This document shows positions 45,084-54,056 of a stretch of 64,000 nucleotides of DNA, in pieces. The notes beneath the pieces are model-generated. The model was given only the letters and a program-made list of their open reading frames with translations, had not been told where the DNA came from and did no database searches. A program made the position numbers and the translations under genes. The stretch's first letter is position 1; each line of letters begins with the position of its first letter. Origin of the DNA: Isoetes taiwanensis (taxonomy: Eukaryota; Streptophyta; Lycopodiopsida; Isoetales; Isoetaceae); contig JAJEKV010000143.1 in assembly GCA_021234155.1 (NCBI GenBank), positions 124,001 through 188,000 of the forward strand, given 5' to 3'.

Positions 45084-45430
45084 TGTGGTTTGTAATCTCT
45101 GCTGGCATATATAGGCTAATAATTATAACAACAAATAAAATGGTGCTGGACACAGCCCTCGTTGTTTATACAGTTTCATCATCTAATTATTACGTATTTG
45201 AAAATGTATTGGAAGTAGTAAATTTGCTATTTAGCAGGTTCACGAGGAGATTCAATGCTCCACTGTGGTTTTAAACCTCGAGTATATCATTGTAATCATA
45301 ATAACAAGAAATAAATTGATGCTAGGGAAGCTATGACTTCCTAGTGTTTATATTGTATGGTGATATGAATTTGCTCTTTGATTGATCTTGTCATATTCCA
45401 ATTCTTGATGTAAATGCCAATTATTTATAA
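45084..45430 (+). other. 3' flank homologous to 38197-38520
   Basis: This is the duplicated 3' UTR and downstream block. It includes an AATAAA near 45134 and an extra ~25-bp segment, TTCACGAGGAGATTCAATGCTCC, near 45239 that the first copy lacks. Confidence 0.6.
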
Positions 45431-45769
45431 TCGTCTCATAAAAATCTATGTGAACTTAAGGAAAATGGCATGTCGTACAAAGCAATATGTGCATCCTCAT
45501 TACAAATATACTATACACTCCATGGATCTTCTGCAATAAATTACTCCAAAGGCTAGCCACTTTTATGTGGAGTATCATCATGGTCTTCAATCTATACATA
45601 GTAAATATCTGCAAGCATATATCCACACTTAACTACGCCCCTACTAGATGAGTAAGAGCCCAAAATAAACAAGAGAGAACATTCTATTACTTACTACCAT
45701 TCCATAGCAAAACATGTGTTGGTACAAGTGCAAGAATGAGGGAGGCATGCATTGTTAAGTCATTACGAC
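45431..45769. other. Gene-free spacer
   Basis: No gene recognised. Confidence 0.45.
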
Positions 45770-45808
45770 AGACGGACAGACAAACAAACAAACAGACAGA
45801 CAGACAGG
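45770..45808. repeat. (CAGA)n/(CAAA)n microsatellite
   Basis: An imperfect tetranucleotide run, ACAGACGGACAGACAAACAAACAAACAGACAGA..., directly at the 5' truncation point of the LINE fragment. Confidence 0.85.
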
Positions 45809-46399
45809 AGGCACTGTCTCAGTTGTTTTTGGCTGCAGTGGAGGAGGGGGTGGTGGATGGGCTTCGGATGCGGGATGGTAGTCAGCCAGTTATTAACGGT
45901 TCATAGATGACACTTTTCTCTTCTTGGTGGCGAAAGAGAGGAATTTGGCGGAATGTGAAGGGTTTGTTTGGATACTTTCTCCTTGGCCTCGAGGCATTCT
46001 TTCGAATTGGGGCAAATGCTGCGCATTATGGGCCCATTGACTCCAGCCTCCCCTTTGTTTGGCTCTATTCCCTGGAAGGTGCTTCCAATGTGTGTGTACT
46101 AAGTTTGGGTATTCCCTTTGGAGGGATGTTTCCATGGGGAGGGTGTGGGATGAGATTTTGCGGGGGTGCGCGAAACACCTCAATTGGTGGAAGGGTAGCA
46201 AGTTGTCCATGGCGGTAGGATCACTATTGCCAAGTCGGTGATTTGTAGCACTCATGTGTATACAAACATCTGCGATGTTAGCTCCTCGAGGGTAAGATAC
46301 AAGCTTTGGATAAGATTGTTCGAAATTTTGTGTGGGGGGGATGATGAAGGGCGGTTGTTAAAGTGGCTTGGTGGAAGTGTCTCCGGCCCCGAGAGGATG
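45809..46399 (+). mobile_element. L1-type LINE fragment, 5' part (split by Copia)
   Basis: One frame reads LSQLFLAAVEEGVVDGLRM, then FIDDT at 45900-45914 (the Y/F-x-DD catalytic box of a reverse transcriptase). Downstream, in other frames, come LEGASNVCVLSLGIPFG, LNWWKGSKLSMAG, ITIAKSVICS and KIVRNFVWGG. These are the palm, thumb and connection blocks of plant L1-like RT. The element is 5'-truncated and frameshifted. It stops at 46399, where a Copia LTR begins, and continues at 52066 with GGLAIPDLAP, the next conserved block. It belongs to a different LINE family from LINE-A. Confidence 0.78.
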
Positions 46400-47094
46400 T
46401 GATGAAAACAGAGACAACTAAAGCAAAACAAAACCTTCGATCTTAATCAAGACACATCTTACAATACCGGGCAATTACCCAATTCAAACTGGCCGATAGT
46501 GATTCAATTGCATAAGAAATTATCCGGCCTAAATAAGCCGAATAAGTAAGAAGGTGATTCACCGCTACAAGCAAATTCCAGTTAGTAAAACCAGAGCAAA
46601 CAGTGTGTAAAGCAAAATAGATCACTTATCAAACAAGCAAGTAGCAAATCTTTAGCCTCCGGGTTTTCCGCGGATCACAAACGGAAGATCGTTCAACGAC
46701 TTCTCTTGATCCTCCCAATCTTATTGGTACAAAGCAACCAGCTATTCATATGTTCTTCTGCTGCAGCTTCAGATGACCCAGACGACTCATGAGATCATCA
46801 ACTCCTTCTATTCCGCTTCAAGCAGGAGGCACCAAAGACCAATCTTCAATAGCTACCTCTCGCTCATCGTCGGAGCGCATAAACCGGGCCGATTCCTCTC
46901 ACGGCAAAAACCCAAGAGCGTTTGCAAGCCGCATCAAATATCACCGCTCTTCCGTTGATTTCCCCGCCCCGATCTCCGCTGTTTAACTTTCATTTGCACC
47001 CACCGGGCTTGTTGCATGATGACATGTGTGTCGGGCCCTGATAGTGATAGACCTTATTATTATTTTTTTAGTACAACAATGGCATGAATATCCA
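46400..47094 (-). repeat. Copia 3' LTR
   Basis: 695 bp, TGATGAAAAC..GAATATCCA on the plus strand (TG..CA ends). Homologous to 51369-52065. Confidence 0.9.
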
Positions 47095-47110
47095 ACATTT
47101 CCCCTTCATG
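47095..47110 (-). promoter_or_regulatory. Copia polypurine tract
   Basis: The minus strand reads CATGAAGGGGAAATGT directly before the 3' LTR, the expected plus-strand priming site. Confidence 0.75.
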
Positions 47111-47116
47111 CCTTTG

Positions 47117-50026
47117 TTATCTTATACCCAACAATTCTTTGAACAGATTAAGCTTTCTTTCTGTCATTGCTTTGGTGAATATATCTGCTGCCTGATGTGC
47201 GGTTTCCACATACTCCATTGTAATTACATTGTTTGCAATAAGATCCCTTATAAAGTGAACATGCAACTCGATGTGTTTGGTTCTCTCATGGTGCACAGGA
47301 TTTTTTGCTATGGCAATACAACTGAGACTATCAGTGCGCAATACTGTTGGATGATCTTGAGACACACCTATTTCTGTCAAAAGCCTTCTCACCCATACTA
47401 TTTCTTTAGCTGCTAACGAAGATGCTGAGTATTCTGCTTCAGCTGACGACATGGCAACGGATGATTGTTTTTTGCTTCTCCATGATATTGTACCTCCTGC
47501 AAGAACTAGAGCATAACCAGAAGTGGATTTTCTTGTATCTAGATCACCGGCCCAATCTGCATCTGAGTATGCATATAGTGTTAAATTGTCAGAGGTGAAT
47601 GTGATTCCATGATCTTTCGTTCCCTTTAAGTATCTCAAGATTCTTTTGGCGGCTATCCAATGCCCTTTACCAGGATCATTATTATATCTGCTTAAAAGAT
47701 TTACTGCAAATGAGATATCTGGACGAGTACTATTGGCTACATATAGCAAGCATCCTATTAATTCTCTGTATGGTATGCCTTTCATCTCTTCCTTTTCATG
47801 TGCTGTTGACGGACTCAGGTCTCGTGAAATCTTATATCCTGCTGCAAGAGGCGAATTTACTGGTTTTCCATTTTCAAGCCCGAACCTTTTCAGCATATTT
47901 TCTATGTTTCTAGCTTGACTCAGCTTAAGCTTCTTATTTTCTTTGTCTCTGCTTAACTCAATACCCAAGAATTGCTTTAATTCCCCAAGATCTGTCATTT
48001 TAAATCTTTGCTTCAAAACTTCTTTGCATTTATCAAGACACTGCATATCATTTGTTGCCATTATGCAATCATCTACATATAAAGCTATAATGCAAAACTT
48101 TTTGCCTCTCCTGTATATGTACAAGTTTCCATCATTTTTAAGTTTTTCAAACTCCTTTTCTCTAAGATATTTATCCATGCATTTATACCATTCCCTTGGT
48201 GCTTGACGCAAACCATAAACTGCACGTTTTAGCTTCCAAACCATATCATCTCCCTTTTCAAAGCCTGGAGCTTGTTTCATGTATATCTCCTCTTGCAAGC
48301 TTGCATTTAAAAAAGCAGTTTTGACATCCATATGATGTATATCAAGTTTCATAGCATTGGCTAAAGCCATAACAAGCCTTATACTAGTCAATTTGACTAT
48401 TGGAGAGTACGTCTCTTCATAATCGATTCCTTTCTTTTGAGAAAAGCCTTGAGCAACAAGTCTTGCTTTAAATCTTTTTGAACCATCACTGTTTGTTTTA
48501 ATTCTATAAATCCATTTATTTCCAACCACATTCTTGCCTATTGGACATTTTACTAGGTCATATGTGTCTGTATCTCTAAGAGATTCCATTTCTTCTTGCA
48601 TTGCTTTTAGCCATTCATGAGCTTTTTCTGAATTGACGGCTTCTTCAAAAGACTTAGGAGTATCAGGTTCAAATACGGCCAATAAGGAAGGATATCTAAC
48701 TGATGGCTTCCCTATTCTTCTAGTTTTCCCAGTGCCATACCTCCCATACATTTCAGGGTTATAGTCTATACCTGTATCTTTAAGCTTTTCCACTTCACTT
48801 TTCCTTTTTCGTTGCCTAGTGTCTGCTGGCATTGCTTGTTCTCCGTTTGGCCCTGCTTCATTTACATATTCGCCATCCCTTATAGACAACTCATCTTCAT
48901 CATCAGAATCAATGTCAGCCACCATATTAAATTTATCCGACTCACTAGGACTAATTTCACTAATGTAACTTCCTTCTTTTAATTTCATAGCTTCTACTTC
49001 ATGCCTATCTTTATAAAATTTACTTTCATCGAAAACCACGTCTCTACTAACCACTATTTTTTTTGTGTTTGGCATGAAGATTCTGTAGCCTTTTGATTCC
49101 TCGTCATAGCCTACAAGGAACCCGATTTCTGCTCTATCATCCAATTTTTGTCTCTTTGCTTCTGGAACATGAACATATGTTAGGCAACCATAAGCTTTAA
49201 AATAATCATATGAGCGAGCCAAATCCCTATTGTACCATACTTCCTCGGGTATGCTTCCGTTTATACTACTGGAAGGTAACCTGTTTTGTATAAAGAATAC
49301 GGCTTTGATTGCTTCCTCCCAGAGATAATTAGGCAATCCTGCAAATTTAATCATCGACCTTACCGCATCTAGAGCTGTTCTATTTTTCCTTTCTGCAACA
49401 CCATTTTGTTGAGGAGTATCTCTACATGTAAGTTGCCTTGCAATTCCATGTTCAATACAAAAAGCCTTAAATTTTCTTGAGAGATATTCACCTCCTCTAT
49501 CAGACCTAATACATTTAAGCCTATATCCTGTATGTCTTTCCATCTCAGTTACGTATTGCTTAAATGCTTCAAAAGCTTTATCTTTGGATGACAATAAATA
49601 GCATTTTCCCATTCTAGTGCAGTCATCAATAAAAGATATATAATACCTTTTTCCTGTTCTTCCTTGCACATTCAGCGGTCCACATAGATCTGTATGAACA
49701 AGATCAAGAGGTCTTTCTGCCCTTCTTTTTGATCTACTGAAAGGTAACCTGGTTAGTTTGCCTAACAAACAGCCTGGACAAATGAATTTTCTTGAAGTGT
49801 CATCTTCTCCACTGATAAGACCCTTTTTTATCATGTACCTAATATTTTTCATATGCGTGTGAGCAAGCCTGCAATGCCAAACTGAGGTTGATGGGATCGA
49901 GAGTACATTCACCCCTTTTAGTATATTATTTGAGAATTGAAATAAATTCCCAAACCGTTTTGCAAAAAACTTCAATTCATTATCAAGCAATACCTTACAC
50001 CCCTTTTTGTCAAATCTTAATATATC
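47117..50026 (-). CDS. Copia pol: integrase, reverse transcriptase, RNase H
   Basis: One frame of about 969 codons runs without a stop. In order it holds: a pre-integrase zinc region (WHCRLAH..CPGC), the integrase catalytic core (DLCGP, IRSDRGGEY, NGVAERKNRT, i.e. D-D-E), RT (KWIYRIK, KARLVAQGF, MDVKTAFLN, YGLRQAPREWYK and the catalytic YVDD) and RNase H (SDADWAGD, SSAEAEY, HIELHVHFIRD). Rough residue ranges are 35-110, 120-280, 490-740 and 810-955. The products insert cDNA, copy genomic RNA and remove the RNA strand. A TAG at about 50027 bounds the frame upstream, and the matching GRLVDLGY segment lies in another frame. So the pol frame has no ATG of its own and depends on a broken gag-protease junction. 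Confidence 0.92.
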   Translation of the reverse strand, partial: DILRFDKKGCKVLLDNELKFFAKRFGNLFQFSNNILKGVNVLSIPSTSVWHCRLAHTHMKNIRYMIKKGLISGEDDTSRKFICPGCLLGKLTRLPFSRSKRRAERPLDLVHTDLCGPLNVQGRTGKRYYISFIDDCTRMGKCYLLSSKDKAFEAFKQYVTEMERHTGYRLKCIRSDRGGEYLSRKFKAFCIEHGIARQLTCRDTPQQNGVAERKNRTALDAVRSMIKFAGLPNYLWEEAIKAVFFIQNRLPSSSINGSIPEEVWYNRDLARSYDYFKAYGCLTYVHVPEAKRQKLDDRAEIGFLVGYDEESKGYRIFMPNTKKIVVSRDVVFDESKFYKDRHEVEAMKLKEGSYISEISPSESDKFNMVADIDSDDEDELSIRDGEYVNEAGPNGEQAMPADTRQRKRKSEVEKLKDTGIDYNPEMYGRYGTGKTRRIGKPSVRYPSLLAVFEPDTPKSFEEAVNSEKAHEWLKAMQEEMESLRDTDTYDLVKCPIGKNVVGNKWIYRIKTNSDGSKRFKARLVAQGFSQKKGIDYEETYSPIVKLTSIRLVMALANAMKLDIHHMDVKTAFLNASLQEEIYMKQAPGFEKGDDMVWKLKRAVYGLRQAPREWYKCMDKYLREKEFEKLKNDGNLYIYRRGKKFCIIALYVDDCIMATNDMQCLDKCKEVLKQRFKMTDLGELKQFLGIELSRDKENKKLKLSQARNIENMLKRFGLENGKPVNSPLAAGYKISRDLSPSTAHEKEEMKGIPYRELIGCLLYVANSTRPDISFAVNLLSRYNNDPGKGHWIAAKRILRYLKGTKDHGITFTSDNLTLYAYSDADWAGDLDTRKSTSGYALVLAGGTISWRSKKQSSVAMSSAEAEYSASSLAAKEIVWVRRLLTEIGVSQDHPTVLRTDSLSCIAIAKNPVHHERTKHIELHVHFIRDLIANNVITMEYVETAHQAADIFTKAMTERKLNLFKELLGIR

Positions 50027-50224
50027 CTAAGTCAACTAACCGACCATTGAAAATAAGGTTCTTATACAAGCCCGGTACACACAACACATCGAAATATTGA
50101 CTCTCTTTTCCTTGCAGATCGAACAATTGAAGCATTCCTTTCCCAAGCGCTCCCCGCAGTCTCCATTTCCTAACCGTACATGGCTCAAGTGTTTACTAGC
50201 ATGAACATCATCTAGAAAATCGAG

Positions 50225-50285
50225 GAATTAACTACTGATCGCTCAGCTCCACTATCAACTATAAATTCATCAACCTTGTTGTTAG
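50225..50285 (-). pseudogene. Copia aspartic protease motif
   Basis: The minus strand reads DEFIVDSGAERS, containing the DSGA active-site signature of retroviral-type aspartic proteases that cut the polyprotein. The surrounding region is frameshifted relative to both gag and pol. Confidence 0.75.
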
Positions 50286-50460
50286 AATAATAATCATCAC
50301 ATGTTGATAAAGTATAACGTGTTTTACCTCTTGATCATCTTGATTCTTAGTGAATTATCTTCAACAACTTCTTGAGTTACATTAACTCGGGTCATGCTCC
50401 TCTTCTTCCCCTTCCCCTTGACGGTACTACCTCTTCCCCCTCAAAGCAAAGCTTGCTCTA

Positions 50461-50997
50461 TCAAAGACTCCATCTTTCCCTCCCCCTATCAAGATTTTTG
50501 GGACTAGAACAATTTGTGGAAATGTGCCCCATACCACCACAATTATAACAAGACATCTCTTTATTTAATTTTGGACAACTTGCTTTAGATGCCCCATTTC
50601 GACAATAAAAACAAGGACCCATACTTCTTTGATGTTTAGCCTTTGACTTCTCAACAAACAAGACCTCGGGACTTTCTTCTTCCTCATTACTCATTTTTCT
50701 TTGCTCAAGCTCTCGCCCTTACAATCTTTTCTTTTCATCACGATTTTTTATTGTGGTTCTTATTAATGTGGACAACATATCATACCTTGAAAACGCACGG
50801 GCTATTGCCAGAACCTGAAATTCATCACTTAATCTTGCTCCCGCTGCCTCCAAATCAGCAAAAATATTATCCAGTTTTGAAAAAAACTCTGTGATACTTT
50901 CACTTTCATTATATTTCAACCGCTTAATTCTCTGCCTAAAACATCCAACCGCGGAAGATGATTTTCGCTCATATTTATTGAGAAGGTATGCCCACAT
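50461..50997 (-). pseudogene. Copia gag remnant with zinc knuckle
   Basis: The frame 50997-50719 matches the Copia gag core (FRQRIKRLKYNESESITEFF, IFADLEAAG). The next frame, 50694-50461, holds CFYCRNGASKASC and a CCHC knuckle, CYNCGGMGHISTNC, which binds RNA in the virus-like particle. A frame change around 50700 separates them. The N-terminal part (50998-51350) is degraded. Confidence 0.8.
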
Positions 50998-51350
50998 TTT
51001 GCCGAGGATTCAATCCTCTCATTCTAAGCAAGATACTAGGCCCAAATTTACATGCAATAATCCCTCCGCTTCTCAAGTTTTGATCAGAATATGTACTTAA
51101 ACTTTTCGCCCTACCGTAACCTTCCTCGCAAAGCTTGCTTTCCCTTCAACTGATTTTCATCTTTCCCGGTTTAAGGATCTCCTTTTTTTAGGTCCCTTTC
51201 CCTCTTGGCTGCACTATCTCCATCAACCATCCTCGCATTCAAGACCTCCCTGAATTTTCTCTTTCCCTGACTTTGAAACTCGTGACCACCATTATATACT
51301 TCTATTTGCACTAAGAAGCGCACAAGACCAAATCTAGTTGCCATTATTTA

Positions 51351-51368
51351 AGTTGCCTACGATACCAA
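51351..51368 (-). promoter_or_regulatory. Copia primer-binding site
   Basis: Next to the 5' LTR the minus strand reads TTGGTATCGTAGGC. TGGTATC matches the start of the initiator tRNA-Met complement; the rest deviates from the usual AGAGC. Confidence 0.65.
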
Positions 51369-52065
51369 TGATGAAAACGAGAGACAACTAAAGCAAACAA
51401 AACCTTCTGATCTTTAATCAAGACACATCTTACAATACCCTCGCAATTACCCAATTCAAATCGGCCGATAGTGATTCACCGCGATAAGAAATTATCCAAA
51501 TAAAAAGTAAGCCGAGCACGTAAGAAGGTGATTCAATCGCTACAAGCAAATTCCGCTTAGTAAACCGGAGTAAACAAAAGCAAAATAGATCACCTATCAA
51601 ACAAGTTAGCGGATCTTTAGCCTCCCACAGGTTTTCACAGATCACCAAAAAAAGATCGCTCAAATGACTTCTCTTGATCCTCCCAATCTTATTGGTACAA
51701 AGAACCAAATATATTCATATGTTCTTTCTCACCGCAGCCTCAGATGACCTGACGGGACGACTCATGAGATCATCAACTCCTTCTATTCCGCTTCAAGCGA
51801 GGCACCGAAGACCAATCTTCAACAACTACCTCCACGCCACCGTCCGAGCGCATAAACCAAGGCCGATTCCTCTCACGGCAAACCCAAGAGCTGCTTGTGC
51901 AAGCATCAAATATCACCGCTCTTCCGTTGATTTCCCTGTCCCGATCCTGCTATTTAACTCCAGATTTGTAACCTTCCAATCACTTGTTGCATGATGACAT
52001 GTGTCGGGTCTGATAGTGATAGACCTTATTATTTTTTTTTAGTACAACAATGGCATGAATATCCA
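51369..52065 (-). repeat. Copia 5' LTR
   Basis: 697 bp, the partner of 46400-47094, with the same TG..CA ends and many short length differences. Confidence 0.9.
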
Positions 52066-52690
52066 ATGGATGGGGGTTTGGCCATTCCGGATTTGGCACC
52101 GCATAGTAAAGGTGTTGGTCTCTAAGTTTATTTGGAGCATTCTCGCAGATGGAGCATCTTCTCCTGGTGCGGCACTATTGTGGCAATCTTCTTTACGCCA
52201 TTGTGTGGCATTTGGAAAGTCGCCCAGCATGTAGAGTTGCCCCCGGCACCGCTTGTATGGTCTCCCGCCTTTTCCACATGCATCCCCTTTTCTCACGGGT
52301 GTTAGCGGGCTTTGGGATCACGCGGCGTGCCTTCCAGCTAGATTATGCCTCAGTTTATCACCACTTTCTCCTTTCTTGTGGGTTCCTCTACCCCGCCCAT
52401 CGAATCATTCCGTAGGTCAAGTTTTGTGGGATAATTCCCCTCAATTTTGAATCGCCACCAAAATATGGGATATTTCTTCCCCGCTCTCTGCCGGTAGGTA
52501 AGCTTTGTGGGATATTTCGCTTGTTGTGTTCTTGCATAGGGTTTCATTTGCCGCCCATTCTATCATGGATCCAAAGTGATTCACTGAATGATTGCCATGC
52601 CGTTGCGTGTTCTTACAATCGATTCACATTCCAAAGGTTCGTTGTGCTTTGCTTCTTGAGCTAAACGAGCTTGAAGACCCAATGAATCTA
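52066..52690 (+). mobile_element. L1-type LINE fragment, 3' part (after Copia)
   Basis: This continues the LINE interrupted at 46399. GGLAIPDLAPHS, then KFIWSILADG and ALLWQSSLRH, in changing frames, are the C-terminal connection blocks of plant L1 RT. No 3' poly(A) is seen before the Harbinger fragment. Confidence 0.7.
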
Positions 52691-52706
52691 TTCGGCGACG
52701 GGTGAC

Positions 52707-53051
52707 TTGGTAAGAAAAATAACAACCGTTTTTCCAGGTGCTGCCTCATCTTTGATGTTAGCTGGATCATGCCGGGTTAGAAGGCCACCTAGAAGATTTT
52801 GGATTGCTCCAAGACAAAGAACACAGTGGGATAATATAGATAATCACGCATGGAATTGTATAACTTCTTTTGAAGATGATATGTGGCATCAATTTTACAG
52901 AATGAAGAGGGCCAGCTTTGAGAGACTAGTCGGGCTTGTTGTCTCCTATTTGATTAGGCCAGGGGTTAAGGTTAGGCCCCCTGTTGATCCCAGGAAAGCT
53001 GTAGCCATGGTTCTTTACTTTCTGGCACACGGTGACATGCCTTTTTATATT
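52707..53051 (+). pseudogene. Harbinger transposase-like N-terminal fragment
   Basis: An open frame of about 115 codons contains DDMWHQFYRMKRASFERLVGLV, YLIRPGVKVRPPVDPRKAVAMVLYFLAHGDM. This is the region just before the catalytic DDE core of PIF/Harbinger (HARBI1/ALP1-like) transposases. A good splice acceptor (TTTTTCCAG at 52729-52737) precedes an ATG at 52755, so this may be an exon start. The catalytic domain is absent: homology breaks at about 53045, where a fragment of the peptide-gene 3' flank begins. It is dead as an enzyme, but its family could have moved the MITE at 43477. Confidence 0.75.
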
Positions 53052-53112
53052 GTATGGTAATATGAATTTGCTCTTTGATCGATCTTGTCATATTCCAATT
53101 CTTGATGTAACA
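53045..53112 (+). repeat. Fragment of the peptide-gene 3' flank
   Basis: TATTGTATGGTAATATGAATTTGC through CAATTCTTGATGTAA matches 45348-45416 and 38445-38513 with one or two changes. It is fused to the Harbinger fragment. Confidence 0.75.
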
Positions 53113-53224
53113 ACCGACATATAACTACCATTAACATTAATTAACACAAAATTCCATTGTTCACATTAAAATTAAAATCCCCCCTCAAACCCCCTTTGGT
53201 TTGGGTGCATATTCACACGGGGGG
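53113..53224. repeat. Diverged arm of the 62081/62409 foldback family
   Basis: TAACTACCATTAACATTAATT through CCCCTTTGGTTTGGGTGCATATTCACACGGGG matches the arms at 62081-62199 with several substitutions. A single arm without its partner. Confidence 0.72.
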
Positions 53225-54056
53225 TTACCCCTTTCCAACTTCGTTTCAAACGCTAGGGAGATTAAGCCATGGCAAGCACGAGAAGAGGGTACCTATGTCC
53301 ATGTGATGCACCATTAGTTTTGACTTTTAGGTTGTAAGTGAGAATAGACTTTTGCACTCATTCCAAGCTCTCCCAAGCACTAGCACTAATGGCAGACCAT
53401 ACTTCGAAGCCATACAGTAAAACAGGCTCAACCAAAGCCCGAAACAAGTGGGCTGTCCATGACCAATCATGAGTATCTACGCTTGCAAAGACAATTGTTT
53501 TGTGTTGCATAAGGTGCTCTCCATCCAGCAATCACATGCTTGGCAATACACTATTCCCAAAGTGTGTTCTTATAGAACTCTATGCCAAGATACTTGTAGT
53601 TATCTACGACTTCAAATTTGTGGTTATCGTAGTGCAAAATTGGAACAATATGCTGAGCAGATTGAACTACCAAGAGCCTGGTCTTTTGGAGATTAACACG
53701 TACAAACGTGCTCTCAAAAAATTCGTACAAGGCATATGAATGTTGTTGTATACTAGCAGTTGTATGTGCCATAAGCGAAACATCATCATCATACATAAGT
53801 TGTCTGATGATATGGTGTACTAAATGTGGGCCGCCGCCACCATGGTGATCAAGCCATTCTTCCAATTGATCAATGTACAAGCTAAAGAGTGTAGGAGATA
53901 GAGGGCAATCCTGTACTCCAGTATTGCTAGTGATTTGGGTACCTGGTGTTGGAAACTTAGCAAAGACCCTTTCATAGAGCCAATAAACTGCACTTTGAAG
54001 ATCTTGTGAAACCCCAAGTGCTTGCAGGCACTGTCAAAGAAGCTGCCAAAGAGCAA
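53225..54056 (-). mobile_element. LINE-A-family fragment, RT region (LINE-C)
   Basis: The minus strand encodes CPLSPTLFSLYIDQLEEWL, the catalytic LMYDDDV (a YADD variant), and later NYKYLGIEF in one 109-codon frame (53880-53551), with 5' flanking RT sequence in another frame. YIDQLEEWL and KYLGIEF are shared with LINE-A. It is 5'-truncated and ends in 3' UTR-like sequence. It is more diverged from LINE-A than LINE-B is. Confidence 0.78.

Larger units (their letters stand above)
46400..52065 (-). mobile_element. Complete Copia LTR retrotransposon
   Basis: A 5.67-kb element with LTRs at 46400-47094 (3' LTR in its own sense) and 51369-52065 (5' LTR). It has a tRNA-Met-like primer site, a gag remnant, an aspartic protease motif and a long pol frame in the Copia order integrase-RT-RNase H, all on the minus strand, plus a polypurine tract. 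It sits inside an L1-type LINE. The flanks share GGATG (46395-46399 and 52068-52072), but the right copy is offset by two bases, so the target duplication is not clean. The LTRs differ at roughly one base in ten, with many short indels. Gag-protease is frame-broken, so the copy is probably not autonomous. Confidence 0.92.

Noticed and set aside
47646-48206. Plus-strand frames inside the Copia element
   Set aside because: Shadows of the minus-strand pol gene with no independent similarity.
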